From contig JADJJE010000014.1 of assembly GCA_016706685.1 (NCBI GenBank), forward strand, positions 62,001 through 126,000: 64,000 nucleotides of DNA, given 5' to 3'. The position numbers and the translations under genes were made by a program. Source of the stretch: Sandaracinaceae bacterium (GTDB lineage: Bacteria; Myxococcota_A; Polyangia; Polyangiales; Houyiibacteriaceae). Positions 50,686 to 61,761 of this stretch are shown here, one piece after another. Numbering within the stretch: position 1 is the first letter of the stretch; each line of letters starts with the position of its first letter. The notes under the pieces were generated by a model. The model was not told where the DNA came from. It was given only the letters and a program-made list of their open reading frames with translations, and did no database searches.

Positions 50686-52163
50686 TCAGTCGGGCATGGG
50701 GAGCGAGCTCTCGCCCATGAGGTAGGCGTCCACAGCGTGGGCCACGCCGCGGCCTTCGGCGATACCCCACACGATGAGGCTCTGCCCGCGACGGCAGTCG
50801 CCCGCGGCGAAGACACCGTCCACGCTGGTGGCGAACTTGCCGTAGTCGGCCTTGTAGTTGCTGCGCGGATCCAGCTCGAGGTCCAGCGGCTTCACGGCGG
50901 CGTGCTCGGGCCCGATGAAGCCCATGGCGAGGAACACCAGATCGCCCTCGAACACGCGCTCGCTGCCGGCCACTTCGTTCATGCGCCAGCCGCCCTTGCT
51001 GTCCTTGGTCCACTCCACGCGCACGGTCTCGATGCCCGCCACGTTGCCCTTGCCGTCGTCGATGAAGCGCTTGCTCAGCACCTGGAACTCGCGCGGGTCG
51101 GCGCCGAACTTGGCGCTGGCCTCGGCGTGGCCGTAGTCCACGCGGAAGATGCGCGGCCACTCGGGCCAGGGGTTGTCGGACCCGCGCGTGGCCGGGGGCT
51201 GCGGCAGCAGCTCGAAGTTCACCATCTGCGTGCAGCCGTGCCGGATGGACGTGCCGATGCAGTCGGTGCCGGTGTCACCACCGCCCACCACGATGACCTT
51301 CTTGCCCGCCGCAGAGATGTAGTTCCCGTCCGCCAGCTGGCTGTCCAGCAGGCTCTTGGTGTTGGGCCGCAGGAAGTCCATGGCCAGGTGGATGCCCTTG
51401 AGCTCACGCCCCGGGATCGGCAGGTCGCGCGCCTTGGTGGCGCCGGTGGCGAAGATCAGCGCGTCGCAGCCCTCGCGGATGGCCTCGATGGAGAACGCCG
51501 GGTCCACACCCACGTGCGCATTGCACACGAAGCGCACGCCCTCGGCGCGCAGCTGATCGAGGCGCCGCTCCACCAGCTCCTTCTCGAGCTTCATGTTCGG
51601 GATGCCGTACATCAGCAGGCCGCCCGCGCGATCATCGCGCTCGTACACGGTGACCTCGTGGCCCACGCGCGCCAGCTGCTGGGCGGCGGTGAGACCCGCG
51701 GGGCCCGACCCGATGATGGCCACCTTCTTGCCGGTCTGCGACGCGGCCGGCTCCGGCTTGATGAGGCCCTCGGCGAAGCCGCGGTCCACGATGGCGCACT
51801 CGATGTTCTTGATGGTGACGGCCGGCTCGTTCACGCCGAGACAGCACGCCCCCTCGCACGGCGCCGGACACACGCGCCCCGTGAACTCGGGAAAGTTGTT
51901 GGTCTTGTGCAGGCGGTCGAGGGCCTCGGCCCAGCGCCCCTGGTAGACCAGGTCGTTCCACTCGGGGATCAGGTTGTCCACGGGGCAGCCCGTGGCCGAC
52001 TGACAGAAGGGCACGCCGCAGTCCATGCAGCGCGCGCCCTGCTTGGTGAGGTGCGAGACGGGCACGTCCACCTGGAACTCGCGCCAGTGTGTGATGCGCT
52101 CGAGCGCGTCCGTGTACCCAATCGCCTCGCGCGGGTACTCCATGAAACCAGTGGGCTTACCCA

Positions 52164-52164
<1 letters not shown>
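50686..52164 (-). CDS. gltD: glutamate synthase [NADPH] small subunit
   Basis: GltD feeds electrons from NADPH to GltB for making glutamate from glutamine and 2-oxoglutarate. The product is 492 residues. The N-terminal [4Fe-4S] cysteines are in CMDCGVPFCQSATGCPVDN and CPAPCEGACCLG. The FAD site GSGPAGLTAAQQLA (near residue 150) and the NADPH site VVGGGDTGTDC (near 295) are intact, ending GVFAAGDCRRGQSLIVWGI. The start overlaps the gltB stop by one base (TGATG), giving coupled synthesis of the two subunits. Same operon as gltB. Confidence 0.96.
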
Positions 52165-56768
<4,604 letters not shown>

Positions 56769-56783
56769 TGGGGTTTCCTGGGT

Positions 56784-57332
56784 TCAAGACGCCGAGCGGC
56801 GTCGGCGTTTGCGGGGGGTGTCGTCCAGCGGGGCGACCTCGTCGTCGTCGAACGAGACCTGGACGCGCTCGGTGTGGCTCGAGAGCACCACCATGGTGTG
56901 GGTGCCCTCCACGCCTTCCAGCGAGCGCACGCGGCTGATGAGCCGCTCGAGGCTGTTGGTGTTCTTGACCTTCACCTTCAGCAGGAGGGTGTGACCCCCC
57001 GTGACGTGGTGGCACTCCATGATCTGGGGCATGGCCTCCACCCAGTCCTCGATGTCCGAGAGGCGAGCGGGATCATAGACGCTCACGCCGATGAAGGCGG
57101 CGATGTCGAGGCCCATCGCGCGGGCGTCCACGCAGGCGTGATAACCCGTTATGATTCCAGCGCTTTCCAGCTTCCGGACGCGCTCCATCACCGCGGGTGC
57201 GGTGAGGCCCACTTGCTCCCCCACCGACTTCAGCGAGATCTTGGCGTCGGCCTGCAGTGCAGCGACCACCTGACGATCGATGACATCGAGTGGGTAGGGG
57301 TCTTCGCCAAATTTTGTTCGGTCGTAGGCCAC
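56784..57332 (-). CDS. Lrp/AsnC-family transcriptional regulator
   Basis: From GTG 57332 the product is 182 residues. Residues 15-65 are the AsnC-type helix-turn-helix (DVIDRQVVAALQADAKISLKSVGEQVGLTAPAVMERVRKLESAGII). Residues 75-150 form the RAM ligand domain (AFIGVSVYDPARL, MECHHVTGGHTLLLKVKVKN, MVVLSSHTERVQ). The C-terminal tail is basic. It directly precedes gltB (15 bp), and Lrp-type proteins are known to regulate gltBD in enterobacteria, so control of nitrogen assimilation by an amino-acid ligand is likely. No good ribosome site is seen; the promoter at 57343-57371 would make a nearly leaderless message. Confidence 0.9.
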   Translation of the reverse strand: MAYDRTKFGEDPYPLDVIDRQVVAALQADAKISLKSVGEQVGLTAPAVMERVRKLESAGIITGYHACVDARAMGLDIAAFIGVSVYDPARLSDIEDWVEAMPQIMECHHVTGGHTLLLKVKVKNTNSLERLISRVRSLEGVEGTHTMVVLSSHTERVQVSFDDDEVAPLDDTPRKRRRRSAS

Positions 57333-57342
57333 GGAGGCCTAA

Positions 57343-57371
57343 CGCATAGTGGGTATGGCGCGGTGTGTCAA
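57343..57371 (-). promoter_or_regulatory. sigma70-like promoter for the regulator-gltB-gltD operon
   Basis: TTGACA (57366-57371) and TATGCG (57343-57348) lie 17 bases apart on the minus strand. The start codon at 57332 is only about 4 bases from the expected start point, so the mRNA would be nearly leaderless. The -10 is a weak match. Confidence 0.45.
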
Positions 57372-57454
57372 TTGGATCTGGCCCTGTTTGTGGGGCCGGA
57401 ATGTCGAAGTTACACAGCTGATATTTCCGCGGTCCCGGAAAGCTCTTAGGGGTA

Positions 57455-57483
57455 TTGACCTATGACACCGCGTGCAGCATAGT
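57455..57483 (+). promoter_or_regulatory. plus-strand sigma70-like promoter with no gene downstream
   Basis: TTGACC (57455-57460) and CATAGT (57478-57483) are 17 bases apart. The next plus-strand gene begins more than 1 kb further on, so a transcript from here would be noncoding. Confidence 0.4.
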
Positions 57484-57489
57484 TCTCCT

Positions 57490-57640
57490 CGGCGCTGGAG
57501 ACGGCGCCAACGGGCCCTGGGTAAAATGCAGTCCCTCCCCTCCTTGCACGCCCGGGGCCCGACCTAACTCCACCACGCTAGACGTGGGCACCAAAGCGAA
57601 ACGCCGCAGCCCCTCGAGAGCTGCGGCGTTTCGGTTTGTT
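57490..57640 (+). ncRNA. candidate small RNA between the glt operon and the Spy-like gene
   Basis: A promoter-like pair starts about 7-10 bases upstream. The ~150-base interval has no coding signature and ends in the 13-bp hairpin at 57598-57632, followed by GGTTTGTTTC. Promoter plus terminator spacing suits a small RNA. Nothing matches an RNA family I can name. The same hairpin may instead serve only the Spy-like gene on the other strand. Confidence 0.3.
57598..57632. terminator. strong hairpin terminator, usable from both strands
   Basis: GAAACGCCGCAGC (57598-57610) and GCTGCGGCGTTTC (57620-57632) form a perfect 13-bp stem around CCCTCGAGA. The tail is T-rich on each side (GTTTGTTTC on plus, CGTTTCGCTTTGG on minus). 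On the minus strand it lies 54 bases past the Spy-like stop codon. Confidence 0.7.
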
Positions 57641-57643
57641 TCA

Positions 57644-57691
57644 GGCTGACCGAGGTCAGTCTCGTCTCCCATCGGCTGACCTAGGTCAGCC
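57644..57691. promoter_or_regulatory. twin CTGACCnAGGTCAG palindromes
   Basis: CTGACC-GA-GGTCAG (57646-57659) and the fully symmetric GGCTGACCTAGGTCAGCC (57674-57691) are direct copies 30 bp apart, nearly three helical turns. The second overlaps the Spy-like stop codon. It looks like a pair of binding sites for a dimeric regulator, but could also be a short repeat pair. Confidence 0.45.
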
Positions 57692-58498
57692 CCGGTGGCT
57701 AGCGACCCGCCGGGCGGCCTCCTGGACCACGCTGCCCATCGGCCGGCCCGTGGTGGCCACCTGGCGACCGTGCCCACGGCCCCCTTGGCGTCCGCGGTGG
57801 TTGGCCCGCTCGGCCTCCAGCTGCGTCATCTGCTCGGCGGTGAGGATCTGGCGGAGCTCGCTGTCCACCTGCTCACGCTGGGCGCGGGCCGCCGTGCGGC
57901 GCGCCTCGGGCGTTGTGTTGGCACCGGCATCGCGGGCTGCGTGCCGCCGGCTGGCGGCCTGCTCGAAGACGCGCTGCACGCGGGTGGTCTGGCTCTCGTT
58001 CAGCCCCAGGGTCTCGCGCAGGTGGGTGACGCGCCGGGCCACGTGTTCGGTGCGCGCTTGGGCTCGCAGCGCCTCGGCCTGCTGGCGCTGCGCCGGGGTC
58101 AGCACCGCGTCCACGCGGCGGCGCGTCTCTTCATGAAGGGCCCGCATCTGGGCACGGTTCGCCTCGCGGTCGCCGCTGCCGCGCAGCTGCTCGGCCCGAG
58201 CGCGCGTCTCCTCACGGATGGTGCGGAGCTGCGCTTGCTGGGCGTCGGTCAGGTTCAGCTGACGCATCACGTCGCCGTGCTGGCCGCCGCCCTGTCGGCC
58301 GTGGTGCCCGCCGCCACGACGGCCCTCGCCCCGGCCGCGGGGGCCACGCTCGCCGCGCGGTCCGTCGGCATGCTCACCCGCAACGCCGGCGTCGGGGTTG
58401 TTGCGGGGCGGCTGGGCCGACAGGCCCGCTGGCACCGCGAGGGCCAGCAAGAGGGAGGCACCGGAGAGCTTGCGGAAGAGTCGGGTGGAGAGGGTCAT
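57686..58498 (-). CDS. Spy/CpxP-like periplasmic protein (LTxxQ motif)
   Basis: From ATG 58498 the product is 270 residues with a signal peptide (ending GLSAQ) and a Gly/Arg/His-rich stretch (residues 40-75, GRGEGRRGGGHHGRQGGGQHG). The rest is long charged helices with LTxxQ-like motifs: LNLTDAQQAQLRTI, VLTPAQRQQAEALR, LGLNESQTTRV and ILTAEQMTQLE, four in all. This is the Spy/CpxP fold of ATP-free periplasmic chaperones or metal-stress proteins. It is divergent from a RegB-like sensor kinase, 130 bp between starts; a functional link is plausible. The His-rich part may bind metal. Confidence 0.85.
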   Translation of the reverse strand: MTLSTRLFRKLSGASLLLALAVPAGLSAQPPRNNPDAGVAGEHADGPRGERGPRGRGEGRRGGGHHGRQGGGQHGDVMRQLNLTDAQQAQLRTIREETRARAEQLRGSGDREANRAQMRALHEETRRRVDAVLTPAQRQQAEALRAQARTEHVARRVTHLRETLGLNESQTTRVQRVFEQAASRRHAARDAGANTTPEARRTAARAQREQVDSELRQILTAEQMTQLEAERANHRGRQGGRGHGRQVATTGRPMGSVVQEAARRVASHRG

Positions 58499-58628
58499 GA
58501 TCAGTCCTGTTCGTTCTTGGTCCGAGTGGTTCGGGGTCGTTTGGGCAGCGCCTTGCTGCTGTGTGGGAAGACGCCCGACTCCTTGCGCTCACCTTAACGC
58601 CCTCCAACTTTCTGCTATCCCCTCTCCG

Positions 58629-59915
58629 ATGCCCACGGCCCCCATGGACAGCGGACACAACGTGGCCTTCTTGTGGCTGCTGCGGACCCGCTGGGCCGCC
58701 ACGGCGGCGTTCGCAGTGGCGGTGGTCGTCGCGCAGGAGGTCCTGCAGCTGCGGCTCCAGCTCACGCCGCTCTTCGTGCTCTGGTCGCTGGCGCTCGCCA
58801 CGAACGCGGCCGCGGCGTGGGTGCCCCGAGAGAAGCAGGCCGTCGCAGGAGCGTGGTTGCTGGGCTTCGACATGAGCGTGCTGACGCTGATCCTGGGGAT
58901 CGCCGGCGGCCCCAGCAACCCGTTCAGCGCGCTCTATCTCGTGTACGTGACGCTCGCGGCCATGACCCTCAGCGGGCGGGTGACGGCTGCGCTCACCGTG
59001 TTCGCCATTGTCGCCTATGGCGCGCTCTTCATGGTGCCACCCGAGCTGCTCGACCCGCACGCCGGACACTACGGGCACACCGCGCACATGGGGCAACAAG
59101 ACGGCACATCGGCTTACGACGCACACCTCTACGGAATGTTCCTCGCGCTCGCGGTCACGGCGGCGCTGCTGGCGGGGTTCGTCACCCGCCTGGCCAGCGC
59201 CCTGCGCCGCCGCGAGCAGGAGCTGAGCGTCGCGCGCGCGGAGGTGTCTCGCGCCGAGCGGCTCACGGCGCTGACCACGCTCTCCGCGGGCGCGGCGCAC
59301 GAGCTCGGGACGCCACTCGGGACCATCGCGCTGGTGGCCAAGGAGATCGAGCGGCGCGCAAGCGGTGACGACCTGCTCGCGTCCATTCGTGAAGACGCCG
59401 CGCTCGTGCGGGCGGAGGTCGCGCGCTGCCGCGGCATCCTGGACCGCATGGCGGGGCGCACGGGGGAGCCCGTGGGGGAGGCACGTGAGACCATCACGAT
59501 CGCCGACTTGGTGGCTGCCGCTCTCGAGCGCCTGCACGCGGCCGACGCCCAGCGCGTGACGCTCACAGCGGGGGGCGACGAGGTGGTGCGCGTGCCGCCG
59601 CGCGCGCTCACGCAGGTGCTGGAGAACCTTGTGCGCAATGGCCTCGACGCTGCCTCCGAGAGCCGCGTGCGGGTCGCGGCGGAGCGCGGCGACGACGGCA
59701 TCGTGAGCGTGCACGTGGCCGACGACGGCCCCGGCATGAGCAGCGACGACCTGGCGCGCGCGGGCGAGCCGTTCTTCACCACCAAGGACGTGGGCCACGG
59801 CATGGGCCTCGGGCTCTACCTCTCGCGCGCCGTGGTCGAGCAGCTGGGCGGCACCTTCGAGCTGCGCTCCACGACCGGTGTGGGCACCGAGGTGAGCTTC
59901 GTGATCCCCGCCTGA
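58629..59915 (+). CDS. regB: RegB/PrrB/ActS-type redox sensor histidine kinase
   Basis: From ATG 58629 the product is 428 residues with about six membrane helices (residues 15-190). The RegB hallmark heptapeptide GGPSNPF (93-99; GGxxNPF, the quinone-binding region) is present. The H-box is AAHELGTPL (His224). Cys267 in the dimerisation helix (ARCRGILDRM) matches the position of the redox-active RegB cysteine. The N, G1 and G2 boxes follow (LENLVRNGLDAA, VADDGPGM, GMGLGLYLSRAVVEQLGG). An odd feature is a His-rich loop (HAGHYGHTAHM, about 144-154) between helices. It senses respiratory redox state and signals to RegA 108 bp downstream. Confidence 0.92.
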   Translation: MPTAPMDSGHNVAFLWLLRTRWAATAAFAVAVVVAQEVLQLRLQLTPLFVLWSLALATNAAAAWVPREKQAVAGAWLLGFDMSVLTLILGIAGGPSNPFSALYLVYVTLAAMTLSGRVTAALTVFAIVAYGALFMVPPELLDPHAGHYGHTAHMGQQDGTSAYDAHLYGMFLALAVTAALLAGFVTRLASALRRREQELSVARAEVSRAERLTALTTLSAGAAHELGTPLGTIALVAKEIERRASGDDLLASIREDAALVRAEVARCRGILDRMAGRTGEPVGEARETITIADLVAAALERLHAADAQRVTLTAGGDEVVRVPPRALTQVLENLVRNGLDAASESRVRVAAERGDDGIVSVHVADDGPGMSSDDLARAGEPFFTTKDVGHGMGLGLYLSRAVVEQLGGTFELRSTTGVGTEVSFVIPA

Positions 59916-60022
59916 GCGGGTGTGCCCGACCATGCGCCATTAGAGGCTGCGACAATTTGACGCCTTGCCCACCCGTTCATGAGGGGTATTGCTTTCACCG
60001 AGCCTCGGATGGAGATCCCCGC

Positions 60023-60583
60023 ATGAGCACCGACGAGCCCCACGTCGCACGCACGCTGTTGGTGGTGGACGACGACCACGTCTTCCGCGGGCGCCTGGCG
60101 CGGGCGTTCACCGAGCGTGGCTACGACGTGCGTCAGGCGCGAGACGCCGAGGAGGCGCGGCAGCTGGCGGAGCAGGAGACGCCCGAGTTCGCCGTCGTGG
60201 ACTTGCGCATGCCGGGCAGCAGCGGGCTCGAGGTGGTGGCCTGCCTGCACACACTCGACCCGACCACGCGGGTGGTGGTGCTCACGGGCTACGGCAGCAT
60301 CGCGACGGCGGTGGAGGCCGTGAAGCTCGGCGCCACGCACTACCTCACGAAGCCGGCCGACGCCGACGAGGTGGAGCTGGCGTTCGCTCGCGGGCAGGCC
60401 TCGGGCGACGCGACGCTCCCCATCCGCGAGGAGGATGCCCCCAGCCTCGCGCGCGTGGAGTGGGAGCACATCCAGCGGGTCCTCACGGACGCCGGGGGCA
60501 ACATCAGCGTGGCGGCGAAGCGCTTGGGGCTCCACCGCCGCTCATTGCAGCGGAAGCTCTCGAAGTACCCCGTCTCGCGCTGA
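60023..60583 (+). CDS. regA: RegA/PrrA/ActR-type response regulator
   Basis: From ATG 60023 the product is 186 residues, typical RegA size. Residues 10-125 are the receiver with the acidic DDD at 16-18, phosphoacceptor Asp60 (AVVDLRMPG), Thr (VLTGYGS) and Lys (LTKPADADEVELAF). The C-terminal Fis-type helix-turn-helix is ISVAAKRLGLHRRSLQRKLSKYP (about 160-182), the RegA/ActR signature. It should be phosphorylated by the adjacent RegB and control energy-generating and redox genes. The gap upstream (59916-60022) may hold its own promoter. Confidence 0.94.
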   Translation: MSTDEPHVARTLLVVDDDHVFRGRLARAFTERGYDVRQARDAEEARQLAEQETPEFAVVDLRMPGSSGLEVVACLHTLDPTTRVVVLTGYGSIATAVEAVKLGATHYLTKPADADEVELAFARGQASGDATLPIREEDAPSLARVEWEHIQRVLTDAGGNISVAAKRLGLHRRSLQRKLSKYPVSR

Positions 60584-60627
60584 CCCGGCGTCTACGGCCA
60601 GGCCCGTGCAGCGAGACGGGCGAACCC

Positions 60628-61599
60628 TCAGGCGTCCTTCTTGGACACGCGCTTCGGCTTGGCGTCCGTGGCCACCGAGCGAATGGCGGTGGGCGTCAGC
60701 GTGGCGCTGATGAAGGCCGAGACGTCGATCAGGTCGCGCGGCTTGAGGCCCGCGGCGATCAGGCGCTCCTGGCAGCGCACCGCGGCGCGCATGAACTGCT
60801 CGTACGTGGCGCCGTTGGGGCTGCTGTCGTAGTTGAGCTCGAGCTCGAGCACCAGGGCCTGCTTCTTGAAGTAGGTGGGCTTCACGAAGACGTGCTCGGT
60901 GGGCAGCGCGGCGGCCGCGAGCCACGTGGCGGCCGGCCAGGAGGCGCCGCCGTCGATGCGCATGGCGAGCACGTACTCGTCGAAGCGACGCGCCAGCGGG
61001 CCGTCGCCGTACAGCAGCTCGTACAGGGCGCGCGCGAAGTTCTCGTGGGCGCTCTCGGGCATGGTGCGGAAGCGCGTGATCTCGGCGCGCTGCGTGGTGC
61101 CCGCGGTGCCCTCGAGGCAAGCGGCGGCGCTGTCGAGCACGGCCGTGTAGTTGCCCTCTTCCATGAGCTCGCCGAGGGTGTCCTGGCTGAGCACGTCCAT
61201 GGCGCGCGTGATGGCCGCGTCCTTGAGGCGGTCGTCGCCCACGCCGCGCTCGGCCACGAGGTAGTCCGGGTCCTGGAAGCCGCCGGGGTACTGCGCCTTG
61301 AAGAGCGCCACTTGCTGCGGGAACTCGATCTCGGGGCGCTTGAGGGCGGCCTTGGTCTTGGTGGACGTGGACGGACGGTTGCGACGCGCGGCGCGATCAA
61401 TGCGGTGCGCCTCATCCGGGGCGCACGGCAGGACGCTCATCTTCTCGTAGTACTCTTGATGGATGGCGCGCTCGGTGCCGTCCTCGAAGAGGAAGATGCG
61501 GCGGTCGCTGAGCTCCTCGAGGAGCACGGCGCGGCCCCACTGCTGGCGCTTGCCGTGTTGGAAGATACGCGGAGGGATGGCGGGCGTCGGTTCGGTCAT
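60628..61599 (-). CDS. uncharacterised protein with DUF3553-like N-terminus
   Basis: From ATG 61599 the product is 323 residues, soluble, with no signal. Residues 10-60 (IFQHGKRQQWGRAVLLEELSDRRIFLFEDGTERAIHQEYYEKM) resemble the small DUF3553/SH3-like barrels that are found in myxobacterial proteins. The rest is helical with no known domain and no catalytic motif I recognise (LYELLYGDGPLARRFDEYVLAM, ELELNYDSSPNGATYEQFM). The C-terminal tail is Lys-rich. It converges on regA with 44 bp between stops. Confidence 0.72.
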   Translation of the reverse strand: MTEPTPAIPPRIFQHGKRQQWGRAVLLEELSDRRIFLFEDGTERAIHQEYYEKMSVLPCAPDEAHRIDRAARRNRPSTSTKTKAALKRPEIEFPQQVALFKAQYPGGFQDPDYLVAERGVGDDRLKDAAITRAMDVLSQDTLGELMEEGNYTAVLDSAAACLEGTAGTTQRAEITRFRTMPESAHENFARALYELLYGDGPLARRFDEYVLAMRIDGGASWPAATWLAAAALPTEHVFVKPTYFKKQALVLELELNYDSSPNGATYEQFMRAAVRCQERLIAAGLKPRDLIDVSAFISATLTPTAIRSVATDAKPKRVSKKDA

Positions 61600-61761
61600 T
61601 GCGTGGTGATGGGCCGTGGTGAGGAAGGCGCGCCAATCGAATTGGCTCCGCGGTCGCGGAAGCGCGCGCGTTCTTGCAGGAAACCTACAGCCGGCGCGGG
61701 GTGTACCACGTGCAGGGGGCCGGCGCACGCCGACGGGGCCCTGCGCGCGTGCAGGAGGGGC

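Larger units (their letters stand above)
57333..57685. other. 353-bp regulatory intergenic region
   Basis: Between the Lrp/AsnC start and the Spy-like stop. It holds the minus-strand promoter (57343-57371), a TTCCG/CGGAA dyad (57425-57440), a plus-strand promoter-like pair (57455-57483), a strong hairpin (57598-57632) and most of the twin palindromes (57644-57691). No convincing protein gene is present. Confidence 0.6.

Noticed and set aside
57455..57649. A 64-residue plus-strand frame between the AsnC and Spy-like genes.
   Set aside because: TTG start inside a -35-like element, no ribosome site, and the frame runs through the hairpin; noncoding RNA or nothing fits better.
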